Part shown: piece by piece, positions 41,747 through 50,170 of the stretch
How the letters are laid out: every line of letters begins with the position of its first letter
Position numbering within the stretch: the stretch's first letter is position 1
Assembly: GCF_031157255.1 (NCBI RefSeq)
Contig: NZ_JAVIFX010000013.1
Coordinates: 124,001 to 188,000 of the forward strand
Source of the DNA: Bradyrhizobium sp. LHD-71
GTDB taxonomy: Bacteria > Pseudomonadota > Alphaproteobacteria > Rhizobiales > Xanthobacteraceae
Direction: 5' to 3'
Length of the DNA: 64,000 bases
Position numbers and translations under genes: made by a program
The notes under the pieces: model-generated
Seen by the model: only the letters and a program-made list of their open reading frames with translations
Told to the model about the DNA's origin: nothing
Database searches by the model: none

Positions 41747-43161
41747 GCCTGCGCCAGGATTTCGCCGGAGATCTTGCGGGGCAGGTAGATCCCGTCGCGC
41801 GCATCGCCGAGGAACGCACCGTTCTCCATCACGATCTTCCCGCGCAGCATGGTGAGCGACGGCCAGACTGCCATCTCGCGACCCTCCCAAGGCGAATAAT
41901 CGCTCTCGTGCAGTTCATCCGCCCGCAGCACGCGGCGAAGCCCGGGGTCGAGAATCACGATGTCAGCGTCGCTCCCGGCAGCGATCACGCCCTTGCGAGG
42001 GTAGAGGCCCATCAGCTTCGCCGCGTTGGTGGACACGAGATCGACGAACTGTCCCAGCGAATAGTTCCGCCGCTCGACCATCTCGGTGTACATCAGCGAG
42101 ACACGCGGCTCGACCGCCGCATTGCCGCCGGTCGTATCGTCGATGCGCTTGCCTTGCACCTTTCTCTGCAGCGAGCAGCAAAGCTCGTCAGTCGCGATCG
42201 TATTGATCGAGCCGTCGCGCGTGCCGGTCCAGAGCGCATCTTGGTCTTCTCTGGATTTCAGCGAAGGGTAGGTGTGATAGATCTGGCCGTTCTCGCGCTT
42301 GTAGTCTTCGCTGGTATACATGATGTATTGATGCAGGGTCTCGCCATAGATCGGGAGGTCCTTTGCCCGCGCCTCGCGGATTGCGGACACGCCGCTCGCG
42401 GCGCTGACATGCATCATGTAGAGCGCGGTGCCGACCTGCTCCGCGAGCCGGATCACGCGCCGGAACGACAGATCCTCCGACAAGACGTTGTGCACCTCCG
42501 CCATGTTCTCGAAGCCGGTGCGGCCCTCCCGGATGAGTTTGTCGTACATGTGCATAACGATGTCATTGTCCTCGGCATGGATCACACCCATGCCGCCGTT
42601 CTCCGTGAGGATCTTGAATATCTCCCAGATATCGCCGAAGCGCACCATCCGGCCGATCGTCGAGGGACGGATGTCGGTGGTGAAGATCTTGATGGTAGGA
42701 TAGCCGGCCTGGACGGTCTCGGCGATCTGGCCTGGCAGATCGGGAGGCAGGGTCCCCTCCACCATGACGTGGTAGGAATAATCGCAGTAGCACTGCCCCA
42801 CCCAGGTTTTGTCGCGCGTCTCGATGGTGTCGCGGATGGTGTTGCCGTGGGTCCAGCGCGCAAAATCGATCACAGTGGTGGTGCCGCCATGGATGGCGGC
42901 CTTGCTCACGATTGGGGGCGGGTCCGACAGGCCTGCTGTGCCGTCAGGGTTTGGCACATGCCATGCGCAATGCACGTGCGGATCGATGCCGCCGGGAATG
43001 ACGACCTTACCCGTCGCGTCGATCACGCGAACATCCGAGCCCCCGTCGAAGGTCCCGGCGGCTGCGACACCCGCGATCTTGCCGCCGGATACGGCGACGT
43101 CATAGGCGCCGACTCCGTGCGACGTCACCACCTGGTCCGAGCGAATTACGACGTCGATCAT
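41737..43161 (-). CDS. Dihydropyrimidinase/hydantoinase-family amidohydrolase
   Basis: 474 residues from ATG 43161, preceded by GGAGCAAGAG (an ATG at 43173 would add four residues). Cyclic-amidohydrolase features: [10 protein letters not shown] (HxH metal site), the carboxylated-Lys candidate in [20 protein letters not shown] (His), MMHVSAASG (His) and [11 protein letters not shown] (Asp). Family enzymes hydrolyse cyclic ureides or imides such as hydantoins and dihydropyrimidines. The lysine context (IKIFTT) and final Asp context (TDELCC) differ from standard D-hydantoinases (FKxFM, SDHC), suggesting an unusual substrate. First gene of the leftward operon; divergent from the TRAP/amidase operon. 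Confidence 0.9.
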   Translation of the reverse strand: MIDVVIRSDQVVTSHGVGAYDVAVSGGKIAGVAAAGTFDGGSDVRVIDATGKVVIPGGIDPHVHCAWHVPNPDGTAGLSDPPPIVSKAAIHGGTTTVIDFARWTHGNTIRDTIETRDKTWVGQCYCDYSYHVMVEGTLPPDLPGQIAETVQAGYPTIKIFTTDIRPSTIGRMVRFGDIWEIFKILTENGGMGVIHAEDNDIVMHMYDKLIREGRTGFENMAEVHNVLSEDLSFRRVIRLAEQVGTALYMMHVSAASGVSAIREARAKDLPIYGETLHQYIMYTSEDYKRENGQIYHTYPSLKSREDQDALWTGTRDGSINTIATDELCCSLQRKVQGKRIDDTTGGNAAVEPRVSLMYTEMVERRNYSLGQFVDLVSTNAAKLMGLYPRKGVIAAGSDADIVILDPGLRRVLRADELHESDYSPWEGREMAVWPSLTMLRGKIVMENGAFLGDARDGIYLPRKISGEILAQACL

Positions 43162-43424
43162 CTCTTGCTCCATCGGTGCAGGCGCTACCGCCCATGCGGA
43201 CCGCGCGCGGGAGAGGGGCTGTCGAGGCCCCTACAAGACGGCACCAGACTATCGCCGTCCTGACCAGGTGGAGCCGGCGATAGCCGGCTGGACTCACGTA
43301 TACAGTTGACAGTTGTCTCTCAGGTCAGTCACAGAAGCAATCAACGATCGGGCCTTCCCGACCAGCGTCCAGCCGCAGGCAGAGCTACAATGTTCTGTCT
43401 CTTAGACATCGGAGGGAGCAGGCA
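43162..43424. other. Divergent control region between hydantoinase-like and TRAP operons
   Basis: About 260 bases with no gene. It contains a hairpin AGCCGGC-GATA-GCCGGCT (43272-43289), a GTATAC (43298-43303) followed by TTGACA (43306-43311), and a dyad TGTCT-CTT-AGACA (43396-43408) that ends 16 bases before the receptor start. Any of these could be regulator sites; no regulator gene is linked to this block. Confidence 0.4.
43396..43408. promoter_or_regulatory. Dyad TGTCT-N3-AGACA before the TRAP receptor
   Basis: A 5-bp-arm inverted repeat immediately upstream of the GGAGGGAG ribosome binding site of the receptor gene at 43425. It could be an operator or a small mRNA hairpin affecting translation. 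Short, so it may be chance. Confidence 0.3.
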
Positions 43425-44456
43425 ATGAAAAAGAAGCTAAGCATCGTGTGTGGCGCTGCCATGCTTGCTGGATTGCTGGCTGCATCGACATCGACATCGG
43501 CTCTCGCTCAGGCGAATTTTACGCTGCGTTGGGGGCACTACCTCGCGGCAGGGCCGTTCCTCGAGATTGAAGAGAGCTTCGCTCGAAAGGTGGGAGAGCG
43601 CACCAAGGGGCGCGTCAAGTTCAACATCACCTACTCCGGTGGCCTGGGATCCGGCACAGAGGTGCTGGCGCTGACCGGCCGTGGCGGAATCGACATGGCG
43701 GCGGTGGTTCCTGGTTATTATCCCGACCAGCTGCTTTACTGGAAGGCGTTGCAGATCCCCTTCGTCTTCGACAGTCCTGGCCAGGCGATCGAGGTCATGC
43801 AGGCTTCGATGAAGGAGATCCCAGCCTTCACCGCAGAAATGGACAAGATGAGAGTCCACTTCCTCTTCCAGCAGCCGCTCGGTTCGTTCTACCTGACGGG
43901 TCCCTCGCCCAATTGCGACACCCTGGCAGGCATCGCCGGGAAGAAGATCCGCGCCTTCGGTGCTGATATCCCCAAGGTGGTCAGTGCCGCCGGCGCGGTG
44001 CCGCTCACGATTGCCGTGATCGAAATCTATGAGGCGCTTCAGCGTGGAACGTTGGATTATTCGTTCCTCAACGTCGGGAATATCGCCGCCAATCGTCTCT
44101 ACGAGGTCGGCAAGACAACCTGCGGCCCGATCATGTCGCTGGGTGGCCATATGCTCGTTATGAACAAGCGCACCTGGGATCGCATGCCGCCCGATATCCA
44201 GGCGATCATCAACGAAGAGGCCGTCATCGCCCAGAAGGAATACATCGCCTGGCAAGAGAGGAACGATCAGGAAACCATCGAGGCGATCAAGGCGGCCGGC
44301 GGCACGGTGAAGCCATTCTCGGAGGAGGGCATGGCCAAATGGAAGGCGGCGACCCCCGATCTGCTGCAGGTCTGGGTCGACGACATGACCAAGCGCGGCG
44401 AGGGCGAGAACGCAGCCAAGGTTGCCGATCTCTGGAGGAAGATGACGGCGAAGTAG
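43425..44456 (+). CDS. TRAP transporter solute-binding protein, DctP family (first copy)
   Basis: 343-residue periplasmic receptor with a signal peptide (residues 1-29, ending SALAQ) and a strong GGAGGGAG site before ATG 43425. DctP features: LRWGHYLAAGPFLEIEESFARK, GGIDMAAVVPGYYPDQLLYWKALQIPF, LAGIAGKKIRAFG (the Arg of KIRAFG is the usual carboxylate-binding position) and YEALQRGTLDYS. It is closely similar to the second receptor at 46220-47233 in the same operon (identical stretches such as CDTLAGI, GKKIRAFGADIPK and YEALQRGTLDY). First gene of the rightward operon. Confidence 0.94.
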   Translation: MKKKLSIVCGAAMLAGLLAASTSTSALAQANFTLRWGHYLAAGPFLEIEESFARKVGERTKGRVKFNITYSGGLGSGTEVLALTGRGGIDMAAVVPGYYPDQLLYWKALQIPFVFDSPGQAIEVMQASMKEIPAFTAEMDKMRVHFLFQQPLGSFYLTGPSPNCDTLAGIAGKKIRAFGADIPKVVSAAGAVPLTIAVIEIYEALQRGTLDYSFLNVGNIAANRLYEVGKTTCGPIMSLGGHMLVMNKRTWDRMPPDIQAIINEEAVIAQKEYIAWQERNDQETIEAIKAAGGTVKPFSEEGMAKWKAATPDLLQVWVDDMTKRGEGENAAKVADLWRKMTAK

Positions 44457-44609
44457 GCATGAATTTTCGGCCGGTGCGTCAGCATCGGCCGGCACACCGA
44501 TGCGGGTTGGCGCAATTTCGAGCGAAGTGGGGCGCAGGTTCGCGTGAACAAAACAAAGAGGTAGAGCCTCGGCTCCCCCTCCGAACAGAAACGACTTTAG
44601 GTGGTCCCG

Positions 44610-44801
44610 ATGGGTTCGGAAGACGAAGATCGGATGCGCGCGCGGGTAAAGCTGGCCGGCCTGGAAGCGGTATTCGCCGCTTTTCCCGAAGACGTGACGG
44701 TCGCGATCCAGCAGGCCGAGACGTACAACAAGGCGATCGCGGAGCAGAAGACGTCGCCGATCTATCTTGGAACGCTGGTTCCGGAAGAGCAGGGCCGATG
44801 A
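44610..44801 (+). CDS. Very small protein translated with the amidase, possibly AtzG/GatC-like
   Basis: 63 residues from ATG 44610, preceded by AGGTGG (44599-44604). Its stop overlaps the amidase start (ATGA at 44798-44801), implying coupled translation. The sequence (RMRARVKLAGLEAVFAAFPEDVTVAIQQAE, cut here) is helical, with an extended C-terminus PIYLGTLVPEE. This layout recalls AtzG or GatC, small subunits encoded beside amidase-signature enzymes and needed for their stability, with a helix pair and an extended tail. Direct sequence similarity is not evident to me, so this is an inference from position, size and shape. Confidence 0.65.
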   Translation: MGSEDEDRMRARVKLAGLEAVFAAFPEDVTVAIQQAETYNKAIAEQKTSPIYLGTLVPEEQGR

Positions 44802-46156
44802 CGGAGATCGCCTGGCTTTCAGCAAAGGAACTGGGAGCTGCCTACAGGAACGGGGAACTGTCGCCGGTGATAGTCGTCCAGCATCTTCTGGACCGGATCT
44901 CGCGTCTCGACCCGGAGCTCAACGTCTTCATTCATCTGGATGCTAACGGCGCCCTTCAGCAGGCCCGCCAGGCGGAGACCGAGATTGCTAACGGCCACGA
45001 CCGTGGGCTGCTGCACGGTGTCCCGATCGGCATCAAGGACATCATCGACGTCGCCGGGCTGCCGACCACCTGCCATTCCGCGGTGCTGCGCGGGAATATT
45101 GCGCAGAAAGACGCCGAGGCGGTTGCGCGGCTGCGCGCGGGTGGCGCGATCATTCTTGGGAAGGTCGCAACCCACGAGTTTGCGATCGGCGGCCCTTCGT
45201 TCGACCTTCCGTTTCCCCCGGCGCGCAACCCCTGGAATCGCGAGCACCATCCCGGCGGCTCGTCATCGGGTTCGGGAGCGGGCCTGGCTGCCGGCTTCTT
45301 CCCGCTCGCCCTTGGTACCGACACCGGCGGTTCCGTCCGCAACCCGGCCGGAGCCTGCGGGGTCGTCGGGCTGAAGGCGAGCTATGAGAAGATCTCCCGG
45401 ACAGGAGTCTACCCGCTGTCCGGGACGCTGGACCATGTCGGCCCCATGGCCCGGCATGTGGAGGATGTCTCTCTCCTGTTCGACGTGCTGACCGGTGCCC
45501 CTCAACCAACCCCGCCCAACCGGGACATCAAGGGACTGCGCATCGGCTTTGTCCGGAGCTTCCATGAACGGGACATGGTTGCGGGGCCGGATACCCGCGC
45601 TGCGCTGGAGGCCGCCGCCGACACTCTCCTTGGCATGGGAGCTGTCGTCACGGACATCGAACTGCCTCCACTGCACGATTTCGCGGTTGTCAGCCGCGCG
45701 ATCCTGACACCGGAGGCTTGGGCCATCCATGGCGACAGGATGCGCGCGACACCCGAGAAATACGGCAAGCTCGCCCGCAGGCGGCTGATGGTCGGCGCTT
45801 TCATCACGGCCGAAAGCTACGTCTGGGCGACGGCAATGGCGGCGAGGCTGAAGGAGGAGGTCAATAGGGCCTTTGATAGCGTCGATGTTCTCCTGACCGC
45901 CAACGCGATGAATCCGGCCTGCCGGATCGATGATGAGGAGGCGATCGCCAGGAGCTACTTCGAACATGCTCGCGCCCCGTTCAACATCACCGGCCATCCG
46001 GCGATCTCGATCATGTGCGGGCTGTCCCAGCAGCGCATGCCGATCGCCCTGCAACTCATCGGGCCGCTGGAGCGGGAGGACCTCATCCTTCGTGCGGCCG
46101 CGGCCTATGAAAGTGTCACACCTTGGTCCGCGATGAGGCCGCCGGCCATGCAGTGA
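44798..46156 (+). CDS. Amidase-signature family enzyme
   Basis: 452-residue amide hydrolase. The Ser-cisSer-Lys triad is visible: Lys80 (GVPIGIKDI), cis-Ser in HPGGSSSGSGAG (155-157) and nucleophile Ser179 (GTDTGGSVRNPAG). Members include AtzE-type biuret/carboxybiuret hydrolases, GatA and ureido-acid hydrolases. ATG 44798 overlaps the small upstream gene; the long frame beginning at 44339 is spurious before this point. Lies between two paralogous TRAP receptor genes and opposite a hydantoinase-like operon, so it may hydrolyse the open-ring amide or ureide product of that enzyme (inference). Confidence 0.92.
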   Translation: MTEIAWLSAKELGAAYRNGELSPVIVVQHLLDRISRLDPELNVFIHLDANGALQQARQAETEIANGHDRGLLHGVPIGIKDIIDVAGLPTTCHSAVLRGNIAQKDAEAVARLRAGGAIILGKVATHEFAIGGPSFDLPFPPARNPWNREHHPGGSSSGSGAGLAAGFFPLALGTDTGGSVRNPAGACGVVGLKASYEKISRTGVYPLSGTLDHVGPMARHVEDVSLLFDVLTGAPQPTPPNRDIKGLRIGFVRSFHERDMVAGPDTRAALEAAADTLLGMGAVVTDIELPPLHDFAVVSRAILTPEAWAIHGDRMRATPEKYGKLARRRLMVGAFITAESYVWATAMAARLKEEVNRAFDSVDVLLTANAMNPACRIDDEEAIARSYFEHARAPFNITGHPAISIMCGLSQQRMPIALQLIGPLEREDLILRAAAAYESVTPWSAMRPPAMQ

Positions 46157-46219
46157 TCTGCGTTGCAAGTTCGCGCCCGCTGCAAGAGCCAAGGCACTCA
46201 CCATGAACAGGAGCCGCAT

Positions 46220-47233
46220 ATGAAGCATCTATTGATCGGTGGAATCGCGGCGGCTGCGGGTCTTGCAGCAATGCTTCAAAGCGCGTCAGCGCAGCAGTTC
46301 AACCTGCGCTGGGCCCATTATCTTCCGAACGGCCCGTTTCTTGAGGTCGAGGAAGGTTTCGCCAAGAAGATAGAGGAGCGCACCGGCGGCAAGGTGAAGA
46401 TCACCATCGCCTATTCCGGTGCTCTCGGAGGAGCGACCGAGGTGTTCACGCTCGCCGGTCGCGGTGCGGTCGACATGGCCTCAGCGGCCCCCGGCTATTA
46501 CCCCGATCAACTGCTCTTCTGGAAGGCTTCACAGATTCCGTTCCAGTTCGACACTCCCAATGAGGCGATCGCGACATTCAAGACGCTCGCCGAGGAATTT
46601 CCGGTCTTCAACGAGGAGATGGACAGGCTGAGAGTCCGTTACCTGCTCCAGCAGCCGCTCGGATCCTACTATCTGGTTGGCCCGGGCGAGAACTGCGATA
46701 CGCTGGCGGGCATCTCGGGTAAAAAGATCCGTGCCTTCGGGGCCGATATTCCGAAGATCATCAGCGCCGCCGGCGCAACGCCGATCACCCTCACCACCAC
46801 CGAGATGTATGAAGCTCTGCAGCGTGGGACGCTGGACTACGCTAATGCCGATATCGGCAACGTCGCGGCTCTTAGACTCTATGAGGTAGGCAAGAACATC
46901 TGTGGTCCCGTCATGACCTTCAGCGGCCACCTCGTGGTGATCGGCGAACGCACCTGGAAGCGGCTTCCGGCTGAATACCAGAAGATCTTCACCGAAGAGG
47001 CCGCCGCGGCGCAGCAGCGCTACCTCGACTGGATCGCCGAGAACGGCAGACGTGCCATCGAGACCATCGGGCGAGCCGGCGCGGTCATAAAGCCCTTCAA
47101 ACCCGACGAATTCGCCAAGTGGAAGGCCGCCACGCCCGATCTTCTGCAGGGCTGGGTGGATGACGTCAGCCGCCGCGGGAAGGGCGAGGAAGCCAAGAAG
47201 GTGGCCGAGCGGTGGCGTGAGCTGATCAAGTAA
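46220..47233 (+). CDS. TRAP transporter solute-binding protein, DctP family (second copy)
   Basis: 337 residues from ATG 46220 (MKHLLIGGIAAAAGLAAMLQ...SAQ signal peptide), with GGAGCCGC nearby. A clear paralogue of the 43425 product with the same motifs: LRWAHYLPNGPFLEVEEGF, APGYYPDQLLFWKASQIPF, KKIRAFGADIPKIISAAGA and MYEALQRGTLDYAN. It differs at many positions, so ligand range may differ. It is directly upstream of the DctQ and DctM genes and is probably the receptor matched to them by ancestry; the 43425 copy may broaden specificity. Confidence 0.94.
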   Translation: MKHLLIGGIAAAAGLAAMLQSASAQQFNLRWAHYLPNGPFLEVEEGFAKKIEERTGGKVKITIAYSGALGGATEVFTLAGRGAVDMASAAPGYYPDQLLFWKASQIPFQFDTPNEAIATFKTLAEEFPVFNEEMDRLRVRYLLQQPLGSYYLVGPGENCDTLAGISGKKIRAFGADIPKIISAAGATPITLTTTEMYEALQRGTLDYANADIGNVAALRLYEVGKNICGPVMTFSGHLVVIGERTWKRLPAEYQKIFTEEAAAAQQRYLDWIAENGRRAIETIGRAGAVIKPFKPDEFAKWKAATPDLLQGWVDDVSRRGKGEEAKKVAERWRELIK

Positions 47234-47283
47234 CGGCCCGCTTGCCCAGCACAGCCAACCGTACAAGAAAAATGGGGTGATAC

Positions 47284-47820
47284 GTGAAGGCACTTTCCAT
47301 TGTCGTCGAACGCTTGGCCTGGGTTTCCGTACTCATTGGTGGCATTGGCCTCCTGATCTCCATGATTCTCGGCGTGGCCGACGTCATCGGCAGCTATTTC
47401 AATCATCCTGTGGCCGGGGCTTACGAGTTTACCGAAAGCACCATGGTGCTCGTCGTCTTCGGTGGCCTGACCTACGCCCAGATCAAGCGCAAGCACATCA
47501 GGGTTGAGCTCCTCTACACCCACGTCCGGCCGCGGCTGCAGTCTACCATGGACATCATTGCCGGCCTGGCGGCCATCACATTCATCCTGCTTCTGCTGTG
47601 GCAGGGGATCAACGAAGCCCAGTACAGTTTGGAAATCGACGAAGCCACGTCGGGTTTGATCCGCTTCCCGCTTTATCCGGCCCGCTTCGCTCTGGTCTTC
47701 GGTGCAAGCCTGTTTTGTCTCCAGCTCATTCTCGATCTCGTCGAAGACATACAGCGTCTGGCGCAAAACCGGGGCGGGCGCGAAGAAGATCTCATGCCGG
47801 TCGACGCCGATAATCTGTGA
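47284..47820 (+). CDS. TRAP transporter small permease, DctQ family
   Basis: 178 residues from GTG 47284, 50 bases after the receptor gene. Four membrane segments (about 9-31, 51-68, 92-113 and 135-157) and the DctQ signature GAYEFTESTMVLVVFGGLTYAQIKRKHIRVELLY (cited as one motif region, residues about 44-78). The C-terminal tail is hydrophilic (NRGGREEDLMPVDADNL). Partner of the DctM at 47857. Confidence 0.92.
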   Translation: MKALSIVVERLAWVSVLIGGIGLLISMILGVADVIGSYFNHPVAGAYEFTESTMVLVVFGGLTYAQIKRKHIRVELLYTHVRPRLQSTMDIIAGLAAITFILLLLWQGINEAQYSLEIDEATSGLIRFPLYPARFALVFGASLFCLQLILDLVEDIQRLAQNRGGREEDLMPVDADNL

Positions 47821-47856
47821 GTTTTGGAGTCGCTAACAGTCTCGAAGGAAAGACCT

Positions 47857-49167
47857 GTGCTTGATCCCTCGACCGCCGGCGTGATTGTCTTCGCCGCCCT
47901 GACCTTCCTCCTCATAATCGGGACGCATATCGGGATTGCCCTGGGTCTTGCCGGCCTGCTCGGGATGTATCTCGTCATCGGGCCAGATGCGGCTTTGGCG
48001 CAGCTGGCCACGGTGCCGTTCAGCACCACCAATTCCTTCACTCTCGCCGTAATCCCACTGTTCATCCTAATGGGTGCCTTCGCCACCCAGGCCAACCTGA
48101 CGCGGGACCTCTATCAGGCCGCCTACAGCTGGCTCGGACGCCTTCCCGGCGGGCTTGCCATCGCCACCACCTTCGCGTCCGCGGCCTTCGGCGCGGCATC
48201 CGGCTCGACCATCGTGAACGCCGCCGTATTCACACGGATGGCCCTGCCGGAGATGACCAAGCTCGGTTACGACAAGCGGCTGAGCGCGGGCTGCATCGCC
48301 GCCTCCGGCACACTGGCCGCCATGATCCCGCCGAGCATCCTCATGGTGGTCTATGCCGTCATAACGGAGCAGTCGATCGCGAAGATCATGCTGGCGGGCA
48401 TCGTTCCCGGCGTCTTCACCGCCTTCGTGTTTGCCTTGGGCATCTATGTCATGGTGCGCCGCAAGCCGAGCCTCGCCCCTATGCCGGACTTTCGGCTGTC
48501 GCTGCGCGAACGCGTCCGCGCGCTATCCGGCGTCTGGGGCATTAGCCTGCTGTTCCTTCTGGTGATCGGCGGCATCTACGGCGGCTTCTTCACCCCCACC
48601 TATGCCGGAGCGGTCGGTGCCGCGGGCGCCATGCTTATCGTCCTCGCCCGGCGCCGGCTGGGTGCAGCAGGGCTGCTCGAAACCATCAAGGACACGGGCA
48701 TCACCAGCACCACCATCTTCATCATCATCATCGGCGGCATGCTGTTTTCTCGGTTCCTGACCTATACCGACTTGGTGACCGAAATCGCGGATTACATGAT
48801 CGCGTTGGATTGGCCGCCCTTCGCCTATCTCATGTCCTTCGCGATCCTGTTCCTGCTCCTGGGCATGGTGATCGAGCCGATCGCGATCATGGTGATGACG
48901 CTTCCCGTGATGTTCCCGGTCATGTTGAAGGTGGGCTACGACCCGATCTGGCTGGGCATCATCGCCGTGAAGATGGCGGAGATATCCCTGTGTACCCCGC
49001 CCGTAGGCCTCAACGTCTATGTGGTCCGCAGCGCCTCGCCCGTCCCTATGACGCTGGAGGATGTGTTCTCCGGCGTCATGCCGTTCATCGTCATGGAATT
49101 GATCGTGCTCGCCATCCTGATCATCTTTCCGGATCTCGTGCTCTTCGTACCGAACATGATGAAATAG
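47857..49167 (+). CDS. TRAP transporter large permease, DctM family
   Basis: 436 residues from GTG 47857, which has AAGGAAAG 5-7 bases upstream; an in-frame TTG at 47824 is an alternative. About 12 membrane segments. Motifs: IPLFILMGAFATQANLTRDLY, FAAAFGAASGSTIVNAAVF-like segment (ASAAFGAASGSTIVNAAVF), AAMIPPSILMVVYAVI, GIYGGFFTPTYAGAVGA and EISLCTPPVGLNVYVV. It completes a TRAP importer with the 47284 subunit and one or both receptors. Confidence 0.93.
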   Translation: MLDPSTAGVIVFAALTFLLIIGTHIGIALGLAGLLGMYLVIGPDAALAQLATVPFSTTNSFTLAVIPLFILMGAFATQANLTRDLYQAAYSWLGRLPGGLAIATTFASAAFGAASGSTIVNAAVFTRMALPEMTKLGYDKRLSAGCIAASGTLAAMIPPSILMVVYAVITEQSIAKIMLAGIVPGVFTAFVFALGIYVMVRRKPSLAPMPDFRLSLRERVRALSGVWGISLLFLLVIGGIYGGFFTPTYAGAVGAAGAMLIVLARRRLGAAGLLETIKDTGITSTTIFIIIIGGMLFSRFLTYTDLVTEIADYMIALDWPPFAYLMSFAILFLLLGMVIEPIAIMVMTLPVMFPVMLKVGYDPIWLGIIAVKMAEISLCTPPVGLNVYVVRSASPVPMTLEDVFSGVMPFIVMELIVLAILIIFPDLVLFVPNMMK

Positions 49168-49212
49168 CCGGCCAGCCAACCCAGCCCACCCCGATATCGC
49201 GAGGAGCAACCT

Positions 49213-49272
49213 ATGCCGCTGATGAACGATCTGGCTCCGCGCAGGGTGCCAGCAGCAGTTGGAGTTCAATAA
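49213..49272 (+). CDS. Possible 19-codon leader ORF coupled to the deacetylase gene
   Basis: GCGAGGAG precedes an ATG at 49213 that opens MPLMNDLAPRRVPAAVGVQ, and its TAA overlaps the ATG of the next gene (TAATG at 49270-49274). The next gene's own Shine-Dalgarno (GGAG at 49261-49264) is inside this ORF. The arrangement suggests translational coupling or a relic of a longer gene start. It may not be a functional peptide. Confidence 0.35.
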   Translation: MPLMNDLAPRRVPAAVGVQ

Positions 49273-50168
49273 TGATCGAAGAACACGGACGCTACGCCTA
49301 TTCCGGCATCGACTCCCGGCCGGTCTACGACTGGCCGGACGGCAAGCGGCTCGCCGTCTACATCGCCATGAACATCGAGGTGTTCCGCTACGGCAAGGGC
49401 AAGGGCGCCGCCATAGCGCCGCCGGATCAGGCCAACAGCCACAGCGTCTATTCCTTTCGCGACTATGGCAACCGCGTGGGCTTCTGGCGGTTGATGGATC
49501 TCTTCGATCAGCTGGACCTCCCGGTGGAGCACCAGCTCAACACTGCCGTCTATGATCACTGCCCCGACATCATGGAGCGGATTCGCGCGCGCAAGGATGA
49601 GATCCTCGGCCACGGCATCACCAATTCCGACGAGCAGGGCGGGCTTCCCGAGGAGGAGGAGCGCAAGCTCATTGAGCACTGCACGGCTACCATCGAGAAA
49701 CACGAGGGATCGAAGCCCCTGGGATGGATGAGCCCTTGGCTCTCCAACTCCGAAAGGACGCTCGACCTGCTGCAGGAGGCGGGCTACCGCTACACCATGG
49801 ACTGGACCATGGATGACCAACCGGTCTGGGCCAAGACGCGCTCGGGCCGCATCCTGCTGATGCCTTATCCCGTCGAAAACAACGATAATCGCGCGCTGGT
49901 CTGGTATCGCTACAGCTCCGCGGAGTTCGCCGACATGATGATCGACACTTTCGACGAGATGCTGAAGCAGTCCAAGGACCGGCCGCTGGTGTTCCCGGTG
50001 TCGCTGCACCCGTTCGTGGTGGGCCGGCCTTATCGTCTGCGTGAGCTGCGCCGCGCGCTCGAGCATATCGCCAGCCGCCGCGACAAGATCTGGCTGACCC
50101 GGCCCGCGGACATCTGCCGGCACGTGGAAAATCAGCCCAAGGGAACCGTCCCCGGTGACGACATCTAG
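49272..50168 (+). CDS. Polysaccharide-deacetylase-family protein (PuuE-like/allantoinase-type candidate)
   Basis: 298-residue NodB-fold protein without a signal peptide. Typical of the cytoplasmic, non-polysaccharide branch are WPDGKRLAVYIAMNIEVFRYG near the N-terminus, VYSFRDYGNRVGFWRLMDLF, GHGITNSDEQGGLPEEEE, the GWMSPWLSNSERTLDLLQEAGY segment and FPVSLHPFVVGRPYRL near the C-terminus. That branch includes PuuE, which opens the allantoin ring without a metal, and some imide hydrolases. In an operon with a TRAP importer, amidase and flavin reductase and opposite a hydantoinase, a cyclic-amide hydrolase role is more likely than sugar deacetylation (inference). Confidence 0.88.
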   Translation: MIEEHGRYAYSGIDSRPVYDWPDGKRLAVYIAMNIEVFRYGKGKGAAIAPPDQANSHSVYSFRDYGNRVGFWRLMDLFDQLDLPVEHQLNTAVYDHCPDIMERIRARKDEILGHGITNSDEQGGLPEEEERKLIEHCTATIEKHEGSKPLGWMSPWLSNSERTLDLLQEAGYRYTMDWTMDDQPVWAKTRSGRILLMPYPVENNDNRALVWYRYSSAEFADMMIDTFDEMLKQSKDRPLVFPVSLHPFVVGRPYRLRELRRALEHIASRRDKIWLTRPADICRHVENQPKGTVPGDDI

Positions 50169-50170
50169 AC

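Noticed and set aside
43272-43289. AGCCGGC-GATA-GCCGGCT hairpin as a terminator
   Set aside because: It lies between two divergent starts, where no transcript should end, and has no T-run on either side; listed only as part of the control region.
49272-50168. NodB-type chitooligosaccharide deacetylase for Nod-factor synthesis
   Set aside because: No signal peptide, no other nod genes, and the surrounding operon is for amide metabolism; the sequence fits the PuuE-like branch better.
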